Notes under the pieces: generated by a model
Databases searched by the model: none
What the model saw: the letters and a program-made list of their open reading frames with translations, nothing else
Told to the model about the DNA's origin: nothing
Shown here: positions 23,130-33,482 of the stretch, one piece after another
How positions within the stretch are numbered: the first letter of the stretch is position 1
How the letters are laid out: each line of letters begins with the position of its first letter
DNA from: Aphanomyces cochlioides
Taxonomy: Eukaryota; Oomycota; Saprolegniomycetes; Saprolegniales; Verrucalvaceae
Assembly (NCBI GenBank): GCA_019828595.1
Contig: JAHQRK010000019.1
Coordinates: forward strand, 806,001 to 870,000
Reading direction: 5' to 3'
Length of the DNA stretch: 64,000 bases
Made by a program: the position numbers and the translations under genes

Positions 23130-24060
23130 GTTGGAACCTTTGAATGCTCGACTGATTCGATATTTCACTTGATCTGTACCCAAACCGAGACTTTTGTGGG
23201 TCTCTGGACTAAAATTGTAGTATAAGTACGCTATCTTGCCAGCGTCGTATCACGAGAAATTGACCTCTGTGGAGGTTTCCGTGCGGCTTGGAGGAGAATT
23301 CGACTTGTGGCAACTTGATTACTTCTTTGGTCTCGAGAGAACGATGCAAGCCGGTGCGTCTGAATAGAAAGTGCGAGCCGGCGGCCAGCGCACTCAGAGT
23401 AAAAACGACAGCTAGGAATAGCCGCATGGCAAGGCAATTTTCACAATGCACGCGATGTTGCATCTGTTTTTCCACATCAAGACTTGCAAGGGGAACATTT
23501 CGCGAAAAGGTCGGGAATGGCTTGTTGTTCATAATGTTCGAACCACGCAAGCTAAAGCTCCGCGCAGCGACAGAATCGCAATATGCTGATGGCGCTGTCC
23601 CCGCCGTGGACGTCATGACGCCACTCTGCTAAGCAGATAGTCCACGCTGTAACTTCACTGTATACCACGCGATCCCGTCGACTGTTTCGGGGAATCATGT
23701 CTCCGTCGAGTGTGGCCGAAAGGCACTTCACGCTCCTGGGCTCATGTTACAGTTTGTTACATGATCTGGCGGGACTTTTCTGGGAGTTCCTAACAAGCTC
23801 ATGACCTACGATGTCGGTCGTCAACCAAGAGTACGTAAAAACCACGTCATAGACTTGAATTTCAATCCTCCCAAACACAATGTCACACCCCAGCACCGTC
23901 TTCTGGCCAGGAAACAGTGGGCAGGAACACAAATGTGAATAGAAACCATCAAACGCTTGCACCTCACGTAGAGTGCTCTTATAGTGCACACAAACAAAAC
24001 TGGACATGGTCAACTCTGACCGTTGAGTCAAGGTCCTCGATACTTAAGACCAAAGCACTG
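23130..24060 (-). pseudogene. repeat family P, copy C, proximal half
   Basis: Minus-strand frame from an ATG at 23427 encodes a hydrophobic leader MRLFLAVVFTLSALAAGS, which looks like a signal peptide. After a frame change come a block read as YYNFSPETHKSLG (about 23200) and KYRxSRAFKGSN, ending at the Copia-2 target site. The same leader and block occur at 26138-26509, 44635-45012 and, without the leader, 28267-28613. DNA upstream of the leader (23430-23700) aligns with 28615-29000. A further minus frame (24031-23747) is of unknown nature. I cannot name the gene. Confidence 0.5.
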
Positions 24061-24439
24061 CTGCAGTCGTAATTCTTACAATTAAGGAAGATTTACGCTT
24101 CATTATTCATCAAGTCGCTCCAAGACCCCAAACCAGGTCATCCCCTCAGAGTTGGGGCACCGAGATCATGATTTCGACCAATCGAAATTGTCAAATACGT
24201 TGGGTCATGATCAATAACCCTGTTACCTACCCGACCAGGCCCTTTTGGAATGTTCTAGGACGGATTCAGGCTTCTGATTGGTCAATTCCAATAATTTCCG
24301 GATAATGGGGTCGTTCATGCTTTTCGGATAAACTCAGGCAGGAACGCCTTTTTCCAGGCAGAGATGATCCATCTCTGCCTCAACAAGTCCGTTCCTGCTT
24401 CAGACACATTTTCAAGAAAATCGAAAAAATACTTTTTGA
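24061..24439. other. noncoding stretch with a hairpin
   Basis: No gene seen. A perfect hairpin lies at 24356-24380 (stem AGGCAGAGATG / CATCTCTGCCT, loop ATC), framed by GCAGGAACG and CGTTCCTGC (about 24338-24346 and 24389-24397), so a longer imperfect cruciform can form. A CCGACCAGGCCC motif at about 24230 recurs at 24730 and 25957. Confidence 0.5.
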
Positions 24440-24673
24440 TATTGTCATTTTCTTCCAAATTTGTGGTTTTGACCAAAAAGCGAATTCGTTTTCAAATCGA
24501 TTTCATCATACATACTGAAGTGGTGTGTCAGTGTGTGTTTTGCGTGAGTTAGGTGGCTGACTATTTTTAAATTTTTATTCTAGCCAATAAGAGAATCCCG
24601 TTCGATTCGGAATCGATTCGAAACCTTGGTCGATTCAAACCGTTCCTCACAATTTAGTATCAAAAGCACAATA
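24440..24673 (+). mobile_element. small MITE, family B copy 2
   Basis: Starts TATTGTC and ends GCACAATA and is about 90 percent alike by eye to 6740-6988, including the GTGTGTCAGTGTGTGTTTTG segment and the GATTCGGAATCGATTCGAAA segment. No ORF. Confidence 0.75.
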
Positions 24674-25210
24674 TTTTTCAAAAAATCTTCCGGATAACGT
24701 TCCTACCTGGCAGGGATGGATTTCTTCCCCGACCAGGCCCTAGTCGACATTTTCTTCGTCGATGTTATCAGAAATAGATGGGTTTATCGACTTTTTCCCC
24801 AATTATGGTGCACATCAGCTGTAGACTGCATTCTGGCCAATTTGATCTCACATGGTTTTATTATATAACGTAGACTGTAATAAGTTAGACCTACGGATTT
24901 TTGCGTTTAACCTATTTATTATTAAACGTTATTTAGGTCTCAAGTGGTTAAACTCACCAATATGTCCGGATATCATAAGTATACAAACATCAAGATAGAC
25001 CGAATGGCCAATTTATGCAAGACTCCATACATCATCACAGTTCAAAGCACTGACGTTACCTTAAATGTCTATAACTTTTCTAGTTTTCATCGGATTGAAA
25101 AACCAAGCGATAACTTCTCTTCGTCTTGTCCAGCGCTAACGATTTTGTGGTCTTACATACCTAAATATGCGCTTTCAAAGGACTTATAGCGATAGGCGCT
25201 AGGCTATATA
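24674..25210. other. AT-rich gene-free stretch
   Basis: Short frames only. The 24944-25189 plus frame (81 codons) has no recognisable character. Confidence 0.35.
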
Positions 25211-25213
25211 GTA

Positions 25214-25565
25214 TGGGCACGGTTCCGAGCTAGGCACAGTTTCGAGCCACAACTTGATTGGCTAAATTAAAATGTTTACGCCAATAAAAACAAAGTAAAG
25301 AGGAATTATCCGATGTCGTTGAGTTGTGAATATCTTTATCCGTATACGGATAAGGTGGATAAGGTGGCTCGAATTTGTTTCAGCAAATCATTTGAAATAA
25401 TGAATTCTTTCTGTTTCCTCAAAAAATATATCGAATTCAAGCAAGACCATTGGCTAACGGATCTACATTTTTGATGACGTTTTTGAAAATGTATAAATAG
25501 TTGCCTGTTGCCGGACTCTTCGCCAAGATATTGATGTGTCAAAAAGTGGCTCGGAACTGTGCCCA
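25214..25565. mobile_element. MITE with TGGGCACRGTTCCGAGC ends
   Basis: The left end TGGGCACGGTTCCGAGC (25214 onward) and right end GCTCGGAACTGTGCCCA (to 25565) are inverted copies with one mismatch, flanked by TA at 25212-25213 and 25566-25567. A second diverged copy of the box (GGCACAGTTTCGAGCCAC) follows the left end directly. 352 bp, no ORF. The TA duplication suggests a Tc1/mariner-type source. Confidence 0.8.
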
Positions 25566-25711
25566 TACGTATAAATTTCGCTGTCTTCCGCTGATGTTCC
25601 TGGACCTACTTTTTAAAAAGTAAACGAAAACATGTAAAGTTTGTATAGAGGGATTTGTAAAAAAGTCGATAGCTTTTTTGAGAAAAGTCGAGTGCAATTT
25701 CACTGGTTAAA

Positions 25712-25972
25712 ATGGATGAAAACACAGTGCTGGCGATGAAGCCATGCATCGTTGGCGCTGTTACTGCAATAGGGAGCGATATGTGGCAACATCCAGGCCT
25801 TCTACGAATCGTGCAAACTGTTCGAAACAACGAAATGCCCTTGCGTTGGTTCTATATTGACGATTTGTCCGACTTTTGTAAAGTTGACGACGCCGACCAC
25901 TCGTCGACTTGTCTTAAACGACTAAAGTCGAACTCGAAAAAGTCGTTGTTGCAAACTTCGACCAGGCCCTAA
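25712..25972 (+). CDS. short ORF, doubtful
   Basis: 86 codons from ATG (MDENTVLAMKPCIVGAVTAI), reading into a GC palindrome at about 25955-25979 (CGACCAGGCCCT and its complement). The composition is plausible (IVQTVRNNEMPLRWFYIDDL) but no family is recognised. AAAGTCGA-type motifs nearby (25664, 25687, 25924, 25938) suggest repeat DNA. It may be noncoding. Confidence 0.2.
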   Translation: MDENTVLAMKPCIVGAVTAIGSDMWQHPGLLRIVQTVRNNEMPLRWFYIDDLSDFCKVDDADHSSTCLKRLKSNSKKSLLQTSTRP

Positions 25973-26137
25973 GGGCCTGGTCGGAATGCCCCTTAGCTTG
26001 TGAGGGTAGAGCCTTATTACAACAACCAACAGATTGATATTTCGACGAAGTTTCCTGGTCGAATGGGCTCGCACTTGACGCAATTTCTTCAGTGAGCTAT
26101 GGTTCCCGCTCCCATTCATTGTGAAATTCGCCTCTTC

Positions 26138-26509
26138 ATGCGTCTATTCCTCGCTCTTGCTTTTGCTCTGAGTGCGTTGGCCGCTGGTTCGCGTTCTTCA
26201 TTGCAGACGCGCCGGCTTGCGTCGTTCTCCCGTGGCGGTGAAGAAAGCAGTCAAGTTGCCACAAGTCGAATTCTCCTCCAAGCCGCTCCTAAACGTAACG
26301 CTCCACCGGCGCAAAATCCTCAAATTCCTCGTGAAACGAATCGTGGAAAGAAACTGTATGTGCACTTAATTTTCAGTTCAGCGACGCACAAAAGTCTTGG
26401 AGTGTTCCAACCGAAAAAGAAAATGAAATATCGCGACAGTCGAGCATATAAAGTTGTCAGCCCAGGAAAGAGCCGCTTGGGCTCTCAAACCAGTGAGCGT
26501 CGTCTGTAA
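26138..26509 (+). CDS. putative secreted basic protein, family P copy A
   Basis: From the ATG at 26138 the frame encodes 123 residues: a signal-peptide-like leader (MRLFLALAFALSALAAGS), a Ser/Arg/Gln-rich middle, then a conserved block KSLGVFQPKKKMKYRDSRAY and a basic tail. The copy at 44635-45012 has the same architecture and length. Predicted to enter the secretory pathway; function unknown. It overlaps the antisense frame 26457-26820 by about 50 bp. In copies C and D the middle is read in a different frame (KKAVKLPQVEFSSKP-like), so the true frame is uncertain and the ORF may be a relic of a longer gene. Confidence 0.4.
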   Translation: MRLFLALAFALSALAAGSRSSLQTRRLASFSRGGEESSQVATSRILLQAAPKRNAPPAQNPQIPRETNRGKKLYVHLIFSSATHKSLGVFQPKKKMKYRDSRAYKVVSPGKSRLGSQTSERRL

Positions 26510-26820
26510 GAAGTGCCAAGAACGCCGCTTGATTGAACGAGCAGTCGCAACTCAACTGAGCTAGATCAACCCGACGCATATCGATGGCTTTGTCAGGTTC
26601 GCCTCGTTTCATATCATTGTAATGAGCTTGAACATTCATGTTGAAACTTTTGGGCAATCCGCCCTTTCGAGATGTACATGGCGACGCCAAAACTTGTGAG
26701 GAAATGTTTCTGCTGCGCCGCGCATACCCCGACAGACATTGCAACAGGCAGGAGAGATCGACGGTTCATGGTGACTGGGGTCCATGATAAGGCAATTCGC
26801 TGCAACATGATGACAAGAGT
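26457..26820 (-). pseudogene. antisense frame overlapping family P copy A, mitochondrial-presequence-like start
   Basis: Minus frame 26808-26614 starts MLQRIALSWTPVTMNRRSLL. After a frame change, 26744-26457 continues GGLPKSFNMNVQAHYNDMKR and AQLSCDCSFNQAAFLALLTD. The equivalent plus frames exist in copy B (44341-44690), with the same frame change. The basic, Ser/Leu-rich start resembles a mitochondrial targeting peptide; that is inference. Because the other strand is also open here, one of the two readings may be fortuitous. Confidence 0.3.
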
Positions 26821-28266
26821 GAGTTTACTCTTATCGAGCGACTAACTCCATACACTGAAGATTTCAACTGTACGAACGAAAACCCCTTGCATGGCCAAGT
26901 TGGATTGCCCCTCGAAGATTTAGTAAGACCATGCTGGATTATTCGGTCGGCAGGTCGACGAAATTGTTGATCGATGAGTCACAAAGTCCGCTTCAACAAC
27001 TTACAGTTACTCGCCGAACAGATGTCAGCGCAGCCTCATATCATTTAATTTGGGTCATACTGAGATGAAAGTGGTTGATGAACTTCATCGACGCGATGGA
27101 GACAAAGCTGTATTCGCGTTTCAAGCTCAGTGAAATGCACAGCTCTCATGAAATCTGACGGAACAACAGAGCAAATCTTTCAAGACAGTGCAAGTCCACA
27201 CTGAGACGTCGAGGTTCTGCGAAGTGCTGATGCGCCTAGCTCGTTTTCAAATGTCGTGCGAAGCCATAGAGAGGTCTAAGGAGATATGTTGGGCATGAAC
27301 AAGAGTAGAAACACGTTAATGAGGAGGACAAATGAAAACTCTGCTCAACGTGGTCTTCATAGATTGCAAGATGGTGTAAGATGACGCCTTGTTCTTTGGA
27401 GGAATACTCAAGAACCAGTTTGTACTTGATTGATGTTATCAAAGCCATGGCCTTCATTGTGGATAGAGAGGACTTATGAGTACGATGAAAAGTCAAAGGA
27501 ATGTTCACAGAGTGGACCAAGATAACACATGAAGACTATCGCAATCGGATGACTACGTCGTGTGATTAACTGGAGTTTGCGATTGACCACAACGATGCAC
27601 AACTTCCATGTGATATGAAGAAGAAAGCGAAACATGATGCGATCTCAGCAACATCACTCCACTTCCATGGCGTCTTGTTTTGAGTCCGACAAGGAAAGCG
27701 AGATACCAATGGCTTGCAGTACTACGATAAGAAGGAGTCCCAGAGAATCGACCTTTCGAAGTCTTGCTAGCATTGTCTAAGGGGAATTTCATATAGTTGG
27801 TCTTGTTTGTGAGCTCCATTTATGATCAAGCAACGCTCTTGGCCTCTCTTACACGCGGCATTTTCTTCACATCTTCACACCATCATGTCCATCACACCCA
27901 TCCTACGTTATAAGCATAGGTAGACACAGGCACTTGTCTTCGACATGTCTTTGAATAGAGCGCCACGGCCATGCTCGAAGACAAAAGACACATTGGAAGC
28001 AAGTGGTTATATTGCTTCCGCATATCGTAATGGCACTTCGTGAACGATATCAATACCTCGCGTTCGTTCCTCGTTGAAGTAAAATTCATTGTGATCGCAA
28101 CAGGGGAACCCTAGTGATTCGGTAGCTCTATTCACTTCGGAGTCGAATCTCTCATGTGCTTGCATCATTCATTGTTCAGAGGACGTTGAGTCAAAAGATG
28201 CTTTATTAAGCAGGACAAGGAGAAATTTTTTCTGCAGCTAGTATTTCGCACTGGAACTTCGACTCA

Positions 28267-28940
28267 AGCGACTTTTTCCTGGGTTGGAACCTTGGAAAGC
28301 TCGACTATCCCGATATTTGACTTCTTTTGCAGTCATCCCAAGACTTTTGTGGGTCGCTGGACCGAAATTGTAGTATATATATGCTGCCCTTCCACGCGAC
28401 GTCGATCGATCAATTGGCCCTCGTGAGCTTGGCGTGTTTTACCACTTGATTCGTCAGTGGCTTGGAGGAGGATTCGACTTGGGTCAACGTGGCTGCTTTC
28501 TTTATCGTGGGAGAACCATCCGAGCCGGCGCGTTTGAAAAGAAGTCCGCGAACCAGTGGCCTAGAACAGCAACAAGGACTACCATTGGTAGCGCATGACA
28601 AGTCAAATTTCACAATGCATGCGATGTAGAGGAGTTACACCATCTGTTGCTCTACGTCAAGACTCTCTGGGAGAACATCACATCCATGTTTCAAACTATT
28701 AATAGCTGAAGCTACTGTGTCAACCCAAGTGCACCGTCATTTGAAGGCCAAGAACCTTCGTGCAAAAGTCAGGAGTGGTTTGTTGTACAAGATGAGCCTC
28801 AAACAGTTGAGCATTTGCGATAGAGTCGCCAGGTGCTTGTAGGGTCATCTGCCTAAGTGTCTTGACGTCTCTCTCTCTCGCTATGGCCAGTTGTCTCCTG
28901 TATGAATTCAAACAGCTAATCCCTTGAGTTGGGACCAATA
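28267..28940 (-). pseudogene. repeat family P, copy D (decayed)
   Basis: Minus-strand remnants in the same order as the other P copies: KRAGSDGSPTIKKAATLTQV (about 28550-28490), then a block read as YYNFGPATHKSLGM and KYRDSRAFQGSN, ending at 28267 in TTCCTGGGTTGGAACC. The same sequence surrounds the Copia-2 target in copy C, so the intact, unoccupied target site is seen here. The leader ATG is damaged. Upstream DNA (28615-28940) matches that upstream of copy C. Confidence 0.5.
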
Positions 28941-29680
28941 TGTGATCCCGTCATTTATGCTGAGGAATGACCGTTGGTTCTGTCTTGTCGAGCGGTGGCT
29001 GGTGACAGCATGAAGCACCCATTTCAAGACGGTGGTACAACAGAATCTCCCCCGACTCATGTTCATGTCGTCTCTTTGGCTGATTGCCACCACGAAACTT
29101 GCAAATGAGCTCGGATTTGCTCTCAAAAAATGAAAAGATCGACAAGGCAAACCCTACCGCGCTTGACTTCCAAGTGATTAGTGAAAACACACAGCTATGA
29201 CGAGAAGATCCGATGCTTGTTCACAGAGTGCACCCAGATTACATTTGGTGCACTTCGTTGTATTAATCACTAACGGGATAATTTCAGTGAATTGTTGGAC
29301 GAGTTATCGATAGGCAATCTAATCGCTAGGGGCAACAACGAGTCCATCAGCTCGTCTGCTGTCCTCTTGATTCAGGAGCGTCCTTCAACTTTACCAGCCA
29401 TTTGCAACCGAAGTTGTAAATCTCAAAATTCTAGAATTCTGATTGGCTATATCTCTATTTTTGCACTGTACCATCCACAAAAGTCATTGGTACATTTGCA
29501 GCAGATCTATGTTTGCATTGCAACAAAGGTTGCAGTGAGAGTTGCATCATTCGAAGCGTTTTGCAACCCTGAAGTATACTAAAATTAAGTCATTATGCAT
29601 GGGTTGCAAATCGGCAACGGTATTTGACAGCATATCTTAGCTTATCAATATATAGCTTATCAATAAATATCATATATTGA
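28941..29680. other. no clear gene; start aligns with the upstream flank of family P
   Basis: About 28920-29050 is alignable with 23660-23760 (upstream of copy C). The rest holds only short frames (28951-29190 minus, 29292-29582 plus) of no recognised family. TATCAATATATAGCTTATCA-type repeats begin near 29640. Confidence 0.35.
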
Positions 29681-29799
29681 ATCAAGTTTTCATCTTATCA
29701 ATATATAGCTTATCAATATATGATATATATTGATATAAGATATATATTGATATATGATATATATTGATAAGCTATATATTGATAAGATGAAAACTTGAT
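29681..29799. repeat. 119-bp AT-rich palindrome with 41-bp perfect arms
   Basis: Arms 29681-29721 (ATCAAGTTTTCATCTTATCA...) and 29759-29799 are exact inverted copies. The 37-bp centre is itself made of TATATTGATAT-type repeats, so the block can extrude as a cruciform. The right arm runs into the left end of the element at 29787-30145. Confidence 0.9.
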
Positions 29800-30145
29800 T
29801 GCTTATGTGCTGTGTTTGATTGCAACCTTGGAAAACTAACATATTATGTTATTGTGCTTTTTGGGGAAATTTCCCAATTAGGCGCGGTGTGCTCAATAGT
29901 TCCAAATTTGTTTTAAGCCATTTGATTGGCTAATAATCAAAAAATTCGACTAATTTGACAAAATATGGTACTTTTTTTCGAATCAGCCAATGAAATCTAT
30001 GGGATCGGTTTGCGGATCGATTTGCCGGCGCGATTCGATTGAGCACCAACCCAAAATTTGTATCAAATCGATAATAGTACAACTAACATACTAGTATTAT
30101 GTTAGTTTTCCATCAAACACAGCACATAAGCAATCAAGATTTCAT
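29787..30145. mobile_element. MITE with TTGATTGCTTATGTGCTGTG ends
   Basis: The left end ATGAAAACTTGATTGCTTAT (29787 onward) and right end (to 30145) are inverted copies for about 55 bp, through GTGCTGTGTTTGAT and GGAAAACTAACATA, with a 9-bp insertion (TGCAACCTT) in the left arm. Its interior (29845-30085) has family-B-like features (TATTGTGCTTTTTGG ... GTATCAAATCGATAATA). No ORF. Confidence 0.75.
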
Positions 30146-31020
30146 TTCACATCCATGTGAAGGATGCGGACAGAATGCAAGAAAAATTTAACACCGTCTG
30201 AACAGGCGTTCAGACGGTTAAGCAAAAACGCCGATTTACAATATCCACAGCTTAGTATATCCCAGTTTAGTGCATCCTGATCTTAAGTGTACGGTAGCCA
30301 TATAGTCGCCAACAGCATGATCAATCATATAAACCCGTGAGTCGTCGTGCTTCGCACGACACAACGAGACATGAGCTTTTGTAAATGTTGATTGCAGTAA
30401 ATTAGTAAAGCTTAAAGAATAGTCTCGTGAATAGTAAGTCTGACTATAGCCTAGCACTATGACTAGAAAACACGCTGGATTGTCGTCGCAGAAAGACATG
30501 ACCAAACTTCTTTGCCACTGCGCCCTATGCAAAGGATAGTAATCTGTGTAGAGAACGATGTCAATGTAACGAGTCTTGTATGGTTGATTTGTTTATACAT
30601 CTTACACTAGACCCGATACAATCGCATTTGGGGTTTGATGATATGGACAATGGCCACGGTCGACCTTGGGCATTGAGCTTTAGGAATCACACACTCAAAT
30701 CTCCAAGTCAATAAAGTATATTTTAAGCCAATCAAAATAGGGTTGTACACAGGGTAGCACAAATGACGGTATGGTACGCACCAAACTTGTTGCCAGTGTG
30801 AGATGTGGATGAATGGTGGCCAGAACGACTTTTAAGTTGACTTCATGTGAAGACAGCGCCTCGGTTTCTTCGCCCATTGGGCTCATAACCTAATAGCACG
30901 AGGGACTTTACCGAATGCGCTTGTCTTGATACTGTTGAGGTGAAGTGGAAAGTGAGATTATCAAGTTAGACTAAAATGTAAGACTACACTACAGTATATG
31001 CATAACTAAGTGAAAATGAA
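30146..31020. other. gene-free stretch with hairpin and a shared 45-bp block
   Basis: A perfect hairpin at 30193-30218 (stem ACCGTCTGAAC, loop AGGC). The block at about 30890-30935, read on the minus strand as CAGTATCAAGACAAGCGCAT onward, matches 12626-12670 for about 45 bp. Short frames such as 30236-30532 (minus) have no recognised character. The right part may be LTR or flank of Copia-3. Confidence 0.4.
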
Positions 31021-31095
31021 AGCTTGTTCTTGAAGTAGACAGTATAGTCGTGCCGGCAATGCGCGTGGCCGTCGCTAATGAGACGATGGAGAACG

Positions 31096-32520
31096 CTAGA
31101 TTAAGTGACGTGTGTGTAAACCAAACATTTGATTGGGGGAATCAAATATTTGGCGCACACTGGCGACACGTTCCTCAACACTCCCCTCTAATCGAGACGT
31201 TTCTTCATTGTTGCTTGGGGGAATGGAGGTCACAAGCTTCGGCAGGTGCTCTTCAAACTTGGGTTTGGGTAGAGCCTTCGTGAGGATGTAAGCGAGCATT
31301 GAATTGGTTTGACAGTAGTTGATCTTGATGATGCGCTGCTTGACTAGATCACGGATGAAATGGTGGCGGACATCGATATGCTCAGTCCGTTGTTGAAGTG
31401 TTGGATCCTCGGCCATCTTGATAGTGCTTTGATTGTATTCATAAACGTTGATGGTAACTTGATAACCAATTGGAGTTCTTCGAGTAGAGACTTGAGCCAG
31501 AGTGCCATAAGACATTGAAATGTACTCGGCTTCACAAGTCGAAAGAGCAACGATGTTTTGTAGCTTTGATTTCCATGAAATCAGGCATCCGTTGAGAAGA
31601 GAAGGAATCCAGAAGTCGATCGTCGAGTGGAAATGTCGTTCGCATAGTCGGCGTCAACGTAGAGATCGATCGTGAAATCTTCTTTGTCAGACTTTTGGTA
31701 CAGTAGACCATAGTCTTGTGTTCCTTTGAGGTAGCGTAATATGCGTTTTGCTATCAGTTGATGTTCTTCAGCAGGTTCATTGAGGTGTCTTGACAGCAAA
31801 GTAACTGTATAGGCTATGTCGGGACGAGTTGTCGTAGTCAGAGACAGAAGTTCGCCCACAACTTGGCGGAAAGGCAGCGGTGATGAAGCCGTAGAAGGAC
31901 TTGTAGCTGAACTTGCATGAGGAGTCGAGATTGGATTGCAGTTTGAAAACCCGTGTGTAGCGAGTAAATCCAAAATGTACTTGCGCTGATGGAGGAAAAT
32001 CGATCCATCTTGTAGTCGTTCGACTTCTATACCAAGGCAAAAAGTCAAGTTGCCAAGGTCTTTCATGTGAAATCGAGAACTTAAGCTGCGTTTGGTGGAC
32101 TCGAGCAAAGCAGTGCGTTTAGAGAGTAGAATGAAGTCGTCAACGTAGACGCCCACCAAAACTAAACCTTGTCTTGTACGTTGAAAATAGATGCAGGGGT
32201 CAGTCTTGAGCTGAACAAAGCCTTTTGACTTGAAATAGGAATCGAGAGCAGAATTCCATTCTCGCGAGGATTGCTTCAGACCATATATACTCTTGTTTAG
32301 ACGGCAAACAAGATGGTCTTGTCCAGGTTGGACATATCCAGGCGGCTGACGCATGTAGAGCGTTTCTTGCAAAGTTCCATTGAGGAAGGCAGTTTGTACG
32401 TCCATGTGGCATATTTGCATCGATTGCAAAGCAGCAAGAGCAAGTAGAAAGCGTATAATTGACGTACGAATCACAGGAGCAAAAATGTCCGTATAGTCGA
32501 TACCAGTCGAGGGGCAGCGT
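31096..32520 (-). pseudogene. Copia-3: 3' fragment (RT and RNase H) of a Copia-2 relative
   Basis: Minus strand. RT begins inside GIDYTDIFAPVIRTS (about 32510) and includes the catalytic YVDDFILL (about 32140) and DADYANDISTRRSTSGF. RNase H follows in other frames (31550-31344 and 31515-31096: STIKMAEDPTLQQRT, HIDVRHHFIRDLV). A polypurine tract (TTAGAGGGGAG) leads to an LTR start TGTTGAGGAACG at 31180. The first RT frame (32549-31581) is open for more than 300 codons, while RNase H is broken. Everything upstream of the RT is missing, and the fragment abuts the coiled-coil gene at about 32520. Confidence 0.88.
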
Positions 32521-33482
32521 GGGGAAGTCAATACGAGGACCATGACCATCGATGTGGTAGCTGTATCCGAAGGGGCACTCGTCCTTGTAATGATAGCACG
32601 ATGGCGTGTTAGGCAAATCTCCTGAAGTAATCCCCAAGCATGGTGCGCCCATGTGCCCCTTCATGTCATCATTGGCATCGCGATGGTCCAGGGGATATCG
32701 TTTCAAGTGCTGTGCCAGCAACTCATTCAATCACATGACACCCTGGGCGAGCTCGGTATGGCTCTCCTGCAATCGGCGGATCTCCCGGTCCTTTTGCATG
32801 ATTTGGCGCCGCAGCTGACGAAAGATTTCAGCGTGCTCAGCGAGCGTGTGGCTGAAAGTATCTTGTTGGTGATGGGCTTCCCGAATGCGCGCCTGCACAT
32901 CGGTTTTGTGGTCGTCCAGGTGGGTGTGAAAGGTTCGAAGCGCCTGCCCCAGCTGCTGGTTGGCCGCTGCGATCACTTGGAGCATCCGATCGGTGTTGTC
33001 TTGGTTGCTGAGAGCCATGGCCAGAAGAAGATGAGCGACAACGATGGTGAAAAGGAAAATGAAGAAAAAGAAGATGTCGTGTTGCTCAAAGAATTGACTA
33101 TGATGGCTATACTGTTGGCTCGTCTGGTGAAGATTCGGTCTGTGAGGATGATGAACTGTCAGTTGGCTGGGCCGGATGCATCCCGGAGCGAATTGTCAAC
33201 GGATGCCTTTTGTCGAATGAGTCGGCTGTTGAGCTGCTCCGTGGCAGTGGTTTGTGTAGCCACACGCTCATTCATCTCAATGATGGCCGCGTCCTGTTTG
33301 TCAATCCGGGCCAGAATGTGATTACAGGGAACGACGCTGAATAGTGGACAAATCTTATTATCATATTATAAGCCAATTAAATTTCTTGAAATTTTTTGGT
33401 TGCAAATCCGTTGGCCAAAATATTTGAAAATCAGATTAATTAAATTTTTGCCGCCGATAACTCTCTAACCTGATCTCGTGCC

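Larger units (their letters stand above)
26099..28090 (+). repeat. repeat family P, copy A (about 2 kb, inverted relative to copy B)
   Basis: The whole segment aligns in reverse orientation with 42967-45066. Shared blocks include the leader frame, the overlapping antisense frame, TTGATCGATGAGTCACAAAGTC (about 26970 and 44160), CAAGCAACGCTCTTGGCCTCTC (about 27831 and 43210) and the end block GAACGATATCAATACCTCGC (about 28045). Differences include many small indels, so both copies are old. It is an inverted low-copy duplication about 15 kb apart. Confidence 0.75.

Noticed and set aside
30193..30218. Perfect hairpin as a Helitron 3' end or terminator
   Set aside because: No CTRR follows at the expected distance, no matching 5' TC end was found, and bacterial-type terminators do not apply here.
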